This document shows positions 1 through 8,037 of a stretch of 33,272 bases of DNA, one piece after another. A program made the position numbers and the translations under genes. The notes under the pieces were generated by a model that was given only the letters and a program-made list of their open reading frames with translations, was not told the origin of the DNA and did not search any database. Position 1 is the stretch's first letter, and each line of letters begins with the position of its first letter. The stretch covers positions 1-33,272 of the forward strand of contig ONDC01000004.1 of assembly GCA_900316495.1 (NCBI GenBank), given 5' to 3'. This DNA comes from an uncultured Eubacteriales bacterium. Lineage in GTDB: Bacteria > Bacillota > Clostridia > Oscillospirales > Acutalibacteraceae.

Positions 1-1242
1 TACTGCGCCAGGCAGACCGGCGTCCTCTCCCGTTTTCATTTCATACCGAAGCACGCCCTGATTTCGGGTGCGGTGTTCGTCGCATTGGCTACCGCATTCG
101 GGCTGACGCTCGGCGTCGAAAACGTCAGAATCATCGTCGGAAACAACACCTTTCAATCTCCGCTCGTGTCGGTTCCGCTCTTCCTCACCGGCAATCTGTT
201 CATGATCGCCCTTGCCAAAACCTTCCCTGTGGAGCGCCGCCCTTTCAGGCTGCTGATGTATATCGGCAGACATTCCATGCTCTACTTCATGATAGGCGGG
301 CCTGTGCTGGCGTATGTGCATTATTTTCATACGCTCGCCTTTGAACGGCTTCATTGGAGCTTCCTGCAAAGCGTATATTATAAGGTGCCGGTTTATCTGA
401 TTCTGACGGCGCTGCTCACGCTGATTCCGTCCGCATTCTCGGACAGATTCCTTCCCGCGCTGAACGGAACCTTCCGTCTGCCGAAGGAGCTTCCCAGAAG
501 ACGCCCCAAAACGTGCGTTGCCGTGTGCGCCGCCGTTCTGCTCGCCCTCGCGGGATTCCTTGCCGCCGCATACAGCGGCGCGATGATCCCCAATCAGGTT
601 TACGCCCGTCATTACCCGGTTCAAGGGGTGGACGTTTCGTCCTATCAGGGGATTATAGACTGGAAGCAGCTTGAAAAGCAAAACGTCAGATTTGCTTATA
701 TCAAGGCGACAGAGGGCAGCGGACACATTGATAAACGTTTTGCTGACAACTGGAGTTCCGTTTCCGAAACCGGCATCGCTGCCGGAGCCTATCATTTTTT
801 CAGCTTTGAGAGCAGCGGAAGGGCACAGGCGGAGCATTTCATTTCCCTTGTTCCCGTCACGGAGAACGCGCTGCCTCCGGTTGTCGATCTGGAATACTAT
901 GGCAGCCATGAAAGACATCCGCTTCCGGCAGAGAAGGTTGTGCCGGAGCTGAAGGAGCTTCTTGAAGCCCTCGAACAGCATTACGGCAGGCGCCCGATGC
1001 TGTATGTCACCGAACCGTGCTATCTGCAATATGTCTATCAACGTCTGGAGGGCTACGACATTTGGTTCCGCAGCGTGATGACCGATCCGCCGGAGGGAAG
1101 CTGGAAGTTCTGGCAGTACTCAGACAGAGGAAAGCTCAACGGGTACGACGGGGAGGAAACCTTTATTGATCTGAACGCGTTCCTGGGAACCGAAGAGGAC
1201 TGGCAGAGTTTTTTAAATGGAGGAAATTCACTGAATGAATAA
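1..1242 (+). CDS. Membrane acyltransferase-3-like / GH25 lysozyme fusion, 5'-partial
   Basis: The frame is open from base 1, so the gene begins upstream of the window; 413 residues are visible. The N-terminal part is hydrophobic with several membrane spans and resembles the C-terminal half of acyltransferase family 3, including a YIGRHSMLYF stretch like the family's 'IGrnSl..f' segment. A further membrane span lies near visible residues 170-195. A GH25 muramidase domain follows from about residue 205: GVDVSSYQG, then AYIKATEG, AGAYHFFS, VVDLEYYG with the DxE catalytic pair, and WKFWQYS. The topology predicts an extracytoplasmic lysozyme domain tethered to a membrane acyltransferase, acting on peptidoglycan. 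The stop overlaps the start of mfd by 8 bp. GH25 identity is secure; the acyltransferase call is less so because the start is missing. Confidence 0.85.
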   Translation, partial: YCARQTGVLSRFHFIPKHALISGAVFVALATAFGLTLGVENVRIIVGNNTFQSPLVSVPLFLTGNLFMIALAKTFPVERRPFRLLMYIGRHSMLYFMIGGPVLAYVHYFHTLAFERLHWSFLQSVYYKVPVYLILTALLTLIPSAFSDRFLPALNGTFRLPKELPRRRPKTCVAVCAAVLLALAGFLAAAYSGAMIPNQVYARHYPVQGVDVSSYQGIIDWKQLEKQNVRFAYIKATEGSGHIDKRFADNWSSVSETGIAAGAYHFFSFESSGRAQAEHFISLVPVTENALPPVVDLEYYGSHERHPLPAEKVVPELKELLEALEQHYGRRPMLYVTEPCYLQYVYQRLEGYDIWFRSVMTDPPEGSWKFWQYSDRGKLNGYDGEETFIDLNAFLGTEEDWQSFLNGGNSLNE

Positions 1243-4200
1243 TCTAAGTTTTGTTCCTTCCATCGCCGAGTCGATGGAGGAGTACAAATCGTTAGTCAAC
1301 AGCATAAAGAATCACCGGCTTCCCGCCGCTGTGACGGGATTGGCGGCGATACACAAGAATCACTTTACAGCCGCTCTCAGCCGCACGCTGAAAAGGAAAA
1401 TCCTCTTTATCGCCGCCGATGAATCGGAGGCGGTGCGCCTTTGCGACGACCTTGGCAAAATGGGACTGAGAGCCTGCTTCTGTCCCGCGCGTGACATAGA
1501 GCTGCGTCCCCTTGCGGGACGCTCCCACGAATACGAGCGCAGCCGCATCGAAACGCTCAGCCGCATTGTCAAGGAGGAATTCGACGTCGCGGTGGTGTGC
1601 GCCGACGGCGCTTCACAGCTTACCGTCCCGCCGGAGGAGCTGCAGGAGAGAATGATCACGATTGCCGCCGGCAGCGAGGTGCCGGTGGATTCCTGTGTCA
1701 ACGCCCTTTCTGCGGCGGGCTACGAGCGTTGCGACATGGTGGAGGGCGCGGGACAGTTCTCCCTGCGCGGCGGGATCCTGGACTTTTACCCGCCGGATTC
1801 TCCGCACCCCGTCCGCGCCGATTTCTGGGGCGACACGGTGGACACGCTGCAATACTTCGATATTGACACCCAGCGCAGCATGGAGCCGGTGGAGGAAATT
1901 CATCTGCTCCCCGCCGCCGAGCTGATTATCACGGACAACGCCGCCCTCGCCGGCAAGCTTCGCACGCTCGCCCGCTCGCTCCGGGGCAAGGCGGCAGCCG
2001 CCGCGAAGGAGAATCTGCTGCGCGAAGCCGACGACATCGAGTCCGGCGTGAATTGCGGCTCTCCCGACCGCTACATTTCCATGCTGTGCAGCTACGAGGC
2101 GACGATCTTCGACTACATGCCGAAGAATTCTCTGACGATTGTCAGCGAGCATGTTTCGGTTCAGGAAAAAATGAGGAACAGCGAGGCGTTCATCAACGAG
2201 GAGATCAAAAATCTGCTCACCGACGGCGTGCTATGCAAGGGAATGGACAAATTCACCCTGTCCTACGGCGAATTCATGGCGAAGCTGGGGAAGGCGGTCT
2301 ATTTCGAGACCTTCACCCGGGGCGGCTACGAATTTGACCTTCAATCGCTGATCAACGTCAATGCCCGGCAGCACCCTGTCTGGAGCGGCAAGACCTCCGA
2401 CCTCATCGAGGAGCTTCAATCGCTTCTGAGCGGAGGAAACGCGATCATTCTTCTGGGGGGAACGCCGCGTTCCTGCGACGGACTGTACGAGGATCTGAAA
2501 AAGGCAGGATTGCCCGCGGTCAGGGACAATGCCCCGAAGCCGCCCCTTTTCAAGGGCGTGACCATCGCCGAGGGCGGACTGTCGGGGGGATTTGAATATT
2601 TTTCCGTCGGCACGGTGCTGCTCTCGTGGGGCAGATACGTCAATCCCACCTCTGAAAAGCCGAAAACCCGCAGGCAAAAGAATTCCCTCGACCTGCAGAA
2701 CCTCAACGAGCTGACTCTCGGGGACTACGTGGTACATTCCTCCTACGGCGTGGGCACCTTCGGGGGCATACAGAAGATCAAATCCGACGGGATTACCAAG
2801 GATTTCATCAAGATCAATTACGCCAAGAGCGACGTGCTGTATGTGCCCATCACGCAGCTTGACATGGTGAGCAAGTACGTCGGAGGCAAGGAGGGGGCGG
2901 CTGTCAAGATCAACCGCCTCGGCTCGGACGAATGGAAGAATCAGAAGCGCCGCGTTCAGAAGCACGTCAAGGACATCGCCGACAAGCTGGTGAAGATTTA
3001 CGCGGAGCGCATGAAGGCCAAGGGCTACGCCTTTGACCGCGACACCGAATGGCAGCGCGAATTCGAGGATCGGTTTGAATACCCCGAGACCTTCGACCAG
3101 TTGAAGGCAGCCGAGGAAATCAAGCACGACATGGAACGGCCGGTTCCCATGGATCGTCTGCTCTGCGGCGACGTGGGCTTCGGCAAGACCGAGGTCGCCC
3201 TCCGCGCGGCCTTCAAGTGCATGATCGAGGGGCGGCAATGCGCGATTCTTGTGCCGACCACTATTCTGGCGTGGCAGCACTTCCAGACAGCCGCGGCGCG
3301 GTTTGACGCGTACCCCTTCCGCGTTGAGCTTCTCTCCCGCTTCCGCTCCACCAAGCAGCAGGAGGAGATTCTCCGCAGACTGAAAAGGGGCGACATCGAC
3401 CTCATCATCGGCACGCACAAGCTGATTCAGAAAAACGTCGAATTCAACGACTTAGGGCTTGCGATTATCGACGAGGAACAGCGCTTCGGCGTCGCCCAGA
3501 AGGAGAAATTCAAGGAGAAATACCCGGCGGTGGATATTCTCACGCTGTCCGCGACGCCCATTCCGCGCACGCTGAACATGGCCATGAGCGGGCTGAGGGA
3601 CATTTCCTCCCTCGACGAGCCGCCGCAGGACAGACACCCTGTCCAGACCTACATCATCGACCACGACGACGGCATGATCGCCGAGGCGATTCACCGCGAG
3701 CTGCGTCGCGGAGGACAGGTCTTTTACCTGCACAACAAGATAGAGGACATCGAACGAACCGCTGAAAAAGTCAGTAAAATGGCGCCCGAAGCGCGCATTG
3801 TGGTGGGGCACGGACAGATGCACGAGGACGCGCTCAGCGAGGTGTGGCGCAAGCTGCTGGATCACGAGGCGGACATCCTCGTCTGCACCACGATCATTGA
3901 AACGGGCGTGGACATTCCCAACTGCAATACCCTTGTGATAGAAAACGCCTGCAATTTCGGACTGGCGCAGCTCCACCAGATCCGCGGTCGCGTGGGACGA
4001 AGCTCCCGCAGGGCGTACGCCTATCTCACGGTGCCGCCCTTCAAGTCGCTCACCGAGACAGCCAGCAAGCGTCTGCAGGCGATACGCGAATTTACCGAAT
4101 TCGGCTCCGGCATCAAGATCGCCATGCGCGACCTGCAGATACGCGGCGCGGGCAATCTGCTTGGCGCGGATCAGTCGGGACAGGTGGAGAGCGTCGGCTA

Positions 4201-4702
4201 CGATATGTATATGAAAATGCTCAGCGCGGCAGTCCGCAGCGCCAGGGGCGAAGCGCCGCTCGCGCAGGATGTGGAATGTCTTGTCGACATCCGCATCGAA
4301 GCCCACATTCCGGAGAGCTACATCGAATCCTCGCAGCTGCGGCTGGAGGTCTACCGCATGATCGCGTCGGTACGCAACGAGACGGACGCCATGGACGTGA
4401 TCGACGAGCTGATCGACCGCTTCGGCGAGCCGCCCAAGGCGGTCTTAGGACTGATCACGGTATCGCAGCTCCGCAGCGCCGCAGCCGAAGCGGGCATTCA
4501 CGAAATACGCCAGTCGGAAGACAAATACCTGCTCTACAGCAAGAATCTCAACCTTGAGGTATTCGCAAGGCTCGCGGAAAAGCTCCCGAAGCGCGTGACA
4601 ATTGTGGATAAAACGCCGCCGTATATTACGGTCAAGGTCAACGCCGCCAAGAGCGCCGCCGAAAACATGGAGGAAATCCTTGGCGCGCTGCAATCGAAAT
4701 GA
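1235..4702 (+). CDS. mfd: Transcription-repair coupling factor Mfd
   Basis: This 1155-residue protein has the normal length and order of Mfd, the cytoplasmic ATP-dependent translocase that removes stalled RNA polymerase and recruits UvrA. A UvrB-like N-terminal region comes first. The RNA-polymerase-interacting (CarD-like) domain starts near residue 490 (LGDYVVHSSYGVG). The helicase core follows, with Walker A GDVGFGKTE near residue 645 and the DEEQ box near 746 (IIDEEQRFGV), then TLSATPIPRTL, ETGVDIPN and QIRGRVGRS, and a C-terminal TRCF domain. The ATG is preceded by GGAGGA at 1219-1224. The 8-bp overlap with the preceding gene implies shared transcription, and no promoter is seen between them. 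The gene is intact. Confidence 0.97.
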   Translation: MNNLSFVPSIAESMEEYKSLVNSIKNHRLPAAVTGLAAIHKNHFTAALSRTLKRKILFIAADESEAVRLCDDLGKMGLRACFCPARDIELRPLAGRSHEYERSRIETLSRIVKEEFDVAVVCADGASQLTVPPEELQERMITIAAGSEVPVDSCVNALSAAGYERCDMVEGAGQFSLRGGILDFYPPDSPHPVRADFWGDTVDTLQYFDIDTQRSMEPVEEIHLLPAAELIITDNAALAGKLRTLARSLRGKAAAAAKENLLREADDIESGVNCGSPDRYISMLCSYEATIFDYMPKNSLTIVSEHVSVQEKMRNSEAFINEEIKNLLTDGVLCKGMDKFTLSYGEFMAKLGKAVYFETFTRGGYEFDLQSLINVNARQHPVWSGKTSDLIEELQSLLSGGNAIILLGGTPRSCDGLYEDLKKAGLPAVRDNAPKPPLFKGVTIAEGGLSGGFEYFSVGTVLLSWGRYVNPTSEKPKTRRQKNSLDLQNLNELTLGDYVVHSSYGVGTFGGIQKIKSDGITKDFIKINYAKSDVLYVPITQLDMVSKYVGGKEGAAVKINRLGSDEWKNQKRRVQKHVKDIADKLVKIYAERMKAKGYAFDRDTEWQREFEDRFEYPETFDQLKAAEEIKHDMERPVPMDRLLCGDVGFGKTEVALRAAFKCMIEGRQCAILVPTTILAWQHFQTAAARFDAYPFRVELLSRFRSTKQQEEILRRLKRGDIDLIIGTHKLIQKNVEFNDLGLAIIDEEQRFGVAQKEKFKEKYPAVDILTLSATPIPRTLNMAMSGLRDISSLDEPPQDRHPVQTYIIDHDDGMIAEAIHRELRRGGQVFYLHNKIEDIERTAEKVSKMAPEARIVVGHGQMHEDALSEVWRKLLDHEADILVCTTIIETGVDIPNCNTLVIENACNFGLAQLHQIRGRVGRSSRRAYAYLTVPPFKSLTETASKRLQAIREFTEFGSGIKIAMRDLQIRGAGNLLGADQSGQVESVGYDMYMKMLSAAVRSARGEAPLAQDVECLVDIRIEAHIPESYIESSQLRLEVYRMIASVRNETDAMDVIDELIDRFGEPPKAVLGLITVSQLRSAAAEAGIHEIRQSEDKYLLYSKNLNLEVFARLAEKLPKRVTIVDKTPPYITVKVNAAKSAAENMEEILGALQSK

Positions 4703-4710
4703 TTTTTTTA

Positions 4711-4739
4711 TTGACATGCCGTTTGGGAGGATGTATAAT
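4711..4739 (+). promoter_or_regulatory. Sigma-A promoter of the deacetylase-acyltransferase operon
   Basis: Perfect TTGACA at 4711-4716, a 17-bp spacer and perfect TATAAT at 4734-4739, starting 9 bp after the mfd stop. It sits about 40 bp upstream of the deacetylase start. Confidence 0.85.
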
Positions 4740-4779
4740 TTAACAAATATCGACAGAGGAAAGGTTGGTCGGATGATAT

Positions 4780-6108
4780 ATGGCTGAAAAAAATAATTCC
4801 GCCTCACTTTCAGGAGGAAAGAAAATCCTTGTGTTGGCAATTTTTGCTATTTTATCCTTTTTGATTGTGTTTGGTCTGAATAAAGTGATCCGAAAAACAA
4901 AAGTGACGCCTCCCACGCCTCCACAGGAGGTGGTGGAGGTTTCCTCGGAGGAAATCATTCCGGTCAACGTGTCGCTCAGCGATTATGATGTGACGGTTGG
5001 CGTGGGAATCACCAAGACGATTGAAGCGATCGGCGGAAAGAGTTTTGCATGGAGTTCTTCAAACGAAAAAGTCGCGACTGTCTCGGCTGACGGCTCTGTA
5101 CAGGGTGTGAAGCCCGGGAGCTGCGATCTGTCCGTCGAGAACGAATTCGGCAGAACGGCTCAGTGCCATGTGACGGTCAAAAAGACCGTGTATCTGACGA
5201 TTGACGACTGCCCCATGGGATATACGGGTGAGATTCTGAACATTCTGAAAAAGTATGACGTCAAAGCGACCTTCTTTGTGATGAACACCTACAATAACAG
5301 AATGCTCAAAAAAATACAGGAGGACGGACACTGCATCGGACTCCATACATATACCCATACCTTTAAAAAATGCTACCGTTCTCAATACAGCTACTTTGCC
5401 GATCTGGAAAAGCTCTCGGACATTGTGGAAAGCTATACCGGGGAACGGCCGAATATCATAAGATTTCCCGGCGGTACCGGAAACCACGTCGGCGGCAAGC
5501 TCAATATGAGACGGATGGTAAACGGCGTGGAGGATCTTGGCTACCGCGCTTTTGACTGGACCGCGTCCAGCGGCGACGCCACGCGTCCCCGGCCGACGGC
5601 GGAAAAAGCGGCAGCCAATGTGCTTGGCAGCTGCACCCAGGATTCCGAGATTATTCTGACACACGATAAACCCTGCAGTCCGGGCGCGCTTGAGATTTTT
5701 CTCCCCGCTCTTCTGAAGAGAGGCTATGTCTTTGAAACGCTTGATCATCACCCGGAACAATCGCATATGTCAAAGACGTGGTATGAGAGGACGGTCAGCA
5801 AGAACGAAATTCCCTGTGAAGCCCTTACAGCGGACAAGGAGTTTATTGATCTTGAGGTGGGAAAATCGGCGACGCTGAAGGTGACAATGACGCCGGAGAA
5901 TTCAACGGACTATGTGAGATTTGTCTCTGACGACCCGACAATCGCCAAGGTGACATTGGAAGGCATTATCACAGGCAAAAAGCCCGGCGTGACCCAGATC
6001 AAGGCAATTGCCAGCAGCGGTCAGGAGGCGGTTTGCTCGGTTACTGTCGCGGACAAGCTGGAAAGCAATACGGAAGTGGAAGTATCTTCGGGAGGAGACA
6101 ATCAGTGA
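4780..6108 (+). CDS. NodB-type polysaccharide deacetylase flanked by two Big_2 Ig-like domains
   Basis: The 442-residue protein is predicted to be membrane-anchored and extracytoplasmic, with one N-terminal span at about residues 15-36. A Big_2 (bacterial Ig-like) domain follows at about 57-130, then a NodB carbohydrate esterase family 4 domain at about 133-320, then a second Big_2 at about 345-430. CE4 motifs are TIDDCP near 138 (usually TFDDGP), HTYTH near 188 (the metal-binding HxxxH), RFPGG near 227, DWTASSGD and ILTHDK near 292. These predict metal-dependent removal of N- or O-acetyl groups from peptidoglycan or another wall glycan. The Gly of motif 1 is a Cys here. The start has only a weak Shine-Dalgarno site. 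The stop overlaps the next gene's GTG start, so the two genes are probably translationally coupled. Confidence 0.9.
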   Translation: MAEKNNSASLSGGKKILVLAIFAILSFLIVFGLNKVIRKTKVTPPTPPQEVVEVSSEEIIPVNVSLSDYDVTVGVGITKTIEAIGGKSFAWSSSNEKVATVSADGSVQGVKPGSCDLSVENEFGRTAQCHVTVKKTVYLTIDDCPMGYTGEILNILKKYDVKATFFVMNTYNNRMLKKIQEDGHCIGLHTYTHTFKKCYRSQYSYFADLEKLSDIVESYTGERPNIIRFPGGTGNHVGGKLNMRRMVNGVEDLGYRAFDWTASSGDATRPRPTAEKAAANVLGSCTQDSEIILTHDKPCSPGALEIFLPALLKRGYVFETLDHHPEQSHMSKTWYERTVSKNEIPCEALTADKEFIDLEVGKSATLKVTMTPENSTDYVRFVSDDPTIAKVTLEGIITGKKPGVTQIKAIASSGQEAVCSVTVADKLESNTEVEVSSGGDNQ

Positions 6109-7187
6109 TCAAAAACAAAGTCAGTCAGAGAAATACCAATATTGAATATGTCAGAATTCTGGCGATCTTCTTAATCATCCTGAATCACTATGCGCTTCTG
6201 GGCGGCTTTTATTACGCCGACCCGCTGTCGTTCAACGCGATATTAATTCAGTTTCTTCATTCCGGCGGCAAATTCGGCGTCAATGTGTTTATCTTCATCA
6301 GCGGGTATTTCTGGTATAAAAGCGAAAGGGTCAATGTCCGGCATATCGCAAAATTCCTGCTGGAGGTCACCTTCTACAGCCTGATTTTCGCGGTGATCGG
6401 CTTCTCCTTCCACACGCTCAGCCTGAAGGGAATCGTCAAGATGCTTCTTCCGATCCCGTTTGTCCAGTGGCCGTTTGTGACGTTTTATTTTATGCTGATG
6501 TGCCTGTCCTTCTGGTTCAATAAGATGATGCACAACGTCACCGAGCGTCAGCACAGAATACTGATGATCGGTCTGGGAATCACATGGTGTATTTGTCCGA
6601 CCTTTTTCAAGGTGGATTTCGCGGTAGACATCTTCGGCTGGTATGTGTACATGTTCCTGCTGGGCGGCTATCTCCGCAGGATTATCGACGACATAAAGGT
6701 TCCCGCGAAGAAGCTGATTTGCTTCTCGGCGATTTCCTACGGCATGATCCTGCTTTCGGAGCTTGTCATCGACTACATCGGCGCGCATTTTATTTGGTCA
6801 ATCCTCAAATACGCCGAGCATTTCCGCAAGATCAACAGCTTCTTTATCGTGTTCTCGGTGGTCACGCTCGTTGCCGGCGCAGCGAAGCTGAAGCCGGGGT
6901 ACAACAGGTTTGTTCAGACGGTGGCTTCTACCACTCTCGGCGTTTTCCTGATTCACGACAATAAGGCGATGATTCCGCTGCTGTGGCGTAAGCTGCTGCG
7001 CTGCTACGAATTTAATTCTTCCAAATACCTGATCCTGCACGCCTTCGGCTCCTGCATTGCGGTCTTTGTTGCCTGCGTGCTGCTTGACCTGCTCCGTCAG
7101 AAGACTGTAGGCAAGCTGGAGGACAGACTTCTTGGCAGCCGGATTGAAGCGCTCGACGAAAAGATCAACGCCTATTTATCCCGATAA
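6105..7187 (+). CDS. Acyltransferase family 3 integral membrane protein
   Basis: I place the start at GTG 6105, which overlaps the upstream stop (GTGA) and is preceded by GGAGGAGA at 6091-6098. This gives 360 residues, the usual size for the family. The N-terminus reads NIEYVRILAIFLIILNHYA, with the conserved Arg and His of acyltransferase-3 proteins. KFGVNVFIFISGYF and about ten hydrophobic spans follow. The family transfers acyl groups (often acetyl) to cell-surface polysaccharides across the membrane. Pairing with a CE4 deacetylase suggests tuning of acetylation on one glycan; that pairing is inference. The stop codon lies inside the left copy of a 10-bp target duplication of an inserted element, so the original 3' end may have been slightly different. 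Confidence 0.88.
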   Translation: MIKNKVSQRNTNIEYVRILAIFLIILNHYALLGGFYYADPLSFNAILIQFLHSGGKFGVNVFIFISGYFWYKSERVNVRHIAKFLLEVTFYSLIFAVIGFSFHTLSLKGIVKMLLPIPFVQWPFVTFYFMLMCLSFWFNKMMHNVTERQHRILMIGLGITWCICPTFFKVDFAVDIFGWYVYMFLLGGYLRRIIDDIKVPAKKLICFSAISYGMILLSELVIDYIGAHFIWSILKYAEHFRKINSFFIVFSVVTLVAGAAKLKPGYNRFVQTVASTTLGVFLIHDNKAMIPLLWRKLLRCYEFNSSKYLILHAFGSCIAVFVACVLLDLLRQKTVGKLEDRLLGSRIEALDEKINAYLSR

Positions 7188-7347
7188 TCAACCACTATCC
7201 ACAACTTAAGCCCTCCCCCAGTCGGCTACGCCGACAGCCCCCTCAGAGAAGGAGCCATTTTTAGCCTCCCTCTCTGAGGGAGGTGGCACGCCGCAGGCGT
7301 GACGGAGGGAGTTAATTTCACTAAGTTGTTGACAGTGGATAATCAAC
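7183..7347. mobile_element. MITE-like structured insertion with 10-bp target duplication
   Basis: GATAATCAAC occurs at 7183-7192 and again at 7338-7347, flanking a 145-bp element (7193-7337). Its ends form imperfect terminal inverted repeats: CACTATCCACAACTTAA pairs with the complement of CTAAGTTGTTGACAGTG at 14 of 17 positions. The interior folds as a cloverleaf: outer stem 7211-7216/7304-7309, hairpin GTCGGC-TAC-GCCGAC at 7221-7235, stem CCTCAGAGA/TCTCTGAGG at 7241-7249/7271-7279, and hairpin CACGCC-GCA-GGCGTG at 7287-7301. It has no coding capacity. Similar CTCCCTC/GTCGGC palindromic repeats are, to my knowledge, dispersed in gut Ruminococcaceae genomes. No second copy was seen in this window. 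Confidence 0.72.
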
Positions 7348-7375
7348 AGCTTCACAATCCAATCCATGTTACTGC

Positions 7376-7410
7376 GACGGCAACCTGTTTACGGGCTGCC
7401 GTCTTTTTTT
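7376..7410 (+). terminator. Rho-independent terminator
   Basis: GACGGCA at 7376-7382 pairs with TGCCGTC at 7397-7403 and is followed by seven T. It ends the deacetylase-acyltransferase operon, downstream of the inserted element, and insulates the PadR promoter. Confidence 0.88.
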
Positions 7411-7430
7411 GAAAATCATTAAAAAAGCCC

Positions 7431-7459
7431 TTGACAATTACTAATAGATATGTTACTAT
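7431..7459 (+). promoter_or_regulatory. Sigma-A promoter of the padR-like operon, extended -10
   Basis: TTGACA at 7431-7436, 17-bp spacer, TACTAT at 7454-7459 preceded by TGT (extended -10). It lies directly upstream of the PadR ribosome binding site and overlaps the palindromic operator. Confidence 0.85.
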
Positions 7460-7466
7460 TAGTAAT
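7437..7466. promoter_or_regulatory. Palindromic operator, probable PadR autoregulatory site
   Basis: ATTACTAATAG (7437-7447) and CTATTAGTAAT (7456-7466) form a perfect 11-bp inverted repeat with an 8-nt centre. It fills the spacer and covers the -10 box, so bound protein would block RNA polymerase. PadR proteins typically bind such dyads in their own promoters; that this PadR binds here is inference. Confidence 0.75.
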
Positions 7467-7486
7467 ACAAGGAGGCGATGAAGCAA

Positions 7487-8035
7487 ATGGACAACCTGAT
7501 CTTAGGACTTCTCTTTTTCAGGGGGAGAACCCTTTACGAAATCAAGGAGCGTATTTCACAAGGGCTGAACCTGATGTACAGTCCGAGCGTCGGCAGCATA
7601 CAGGCTGCCATCAAAAAGCTGCTTGCCGCCGGTCTGATCACCTGCGAGGAGCAGGTGGAGAACGGCAAATTCAAAAAGGTCTATTCCGTCACCGGGGCGG
7701 GAAGGGCTGCGTTCGGGGAATGGATCAATTCGCCGCTTGAAACCGGCACGGTCAGAAGTCCTGAGCTGCTGAAGCTATACTTCATGGGGCTGTCCGAAAA
7801 GGAGGGGAGAGCGGCGCGGATTGAGCAATACATCGGCGAGCTCAACGGCACGCTTCTGACCCTGCGGATGACGGTGGACGAAGCCGACAGGATAGCAGCC
7901 GCCGGTGAAATACCGCCGGAAATGAAGGATTTATTCAATTACCAGATGATTTCCGCACAATTCGCTGCGGATCTGATGGCATTTCAGGTGAATTGGTTCA
8001 CGGATCTGCTCCATCGCATAAAGGAGGAAAATTGA
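7487..8035 (+). CDS. PadR-family transcriptional regulator
   Basis: The product is a cytoplasmic winged-helix repressor. The N-terminal PadR domain reads LILGLLFFRGRTLYEIKERI, then SVGSIQAAIKKLLAAGLI (recognition helix and wing) and KKVYSVTGAGRAAFGEWI. A C-terminal helical Vir-like dimerisation region fills about residues 95-180. Two in-frame ATGs exist, at 7478 and 7487. AAGGAGG at 7469-7475 is only 2 nt from the first and 11 nt from the second, and PadR proteins commonly begin 'MDNLIL', so 7487 (182 residues) is preferred. The gene follows its own promoter and operator and is 2 bp from the next gene, an alpha/beta hydrolase, which is therefore the likely regulated partner. The effector cannot be told from sequence. 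Confidence 0.92.
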   Translation: MDNLILGLLFFRGRTLYEIKERISQGLNLMYSPSVGSIQAAIKKLLAAGLITCEEQVENGKFKKVYSVTGAGRAAFGEWINSPLETGTVRSPELLKLYFMGLSEKEGRAARIEQYIGELNGTLLTLRMTVDEADRIAAAGEIPPEMKDLFNYQMISAQFAADLMAFQVNWFTDLLHRIKEEN

Positions 8036-8037
8036 TA

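Noticed and set aside
6033-6104. Upstream extension of the family-3 acyltransferase
   Set aside because: It would overlap the deacetylase end in another frame and has no ribosome binding site; GTG 6105 has GGAGGAGA and the family N-terminus.
7450-7740. Alternative frame overlapping the PadR gene
   Set aside because: It lies across the promoter and operator and has no domain; the PadR frame is clear.
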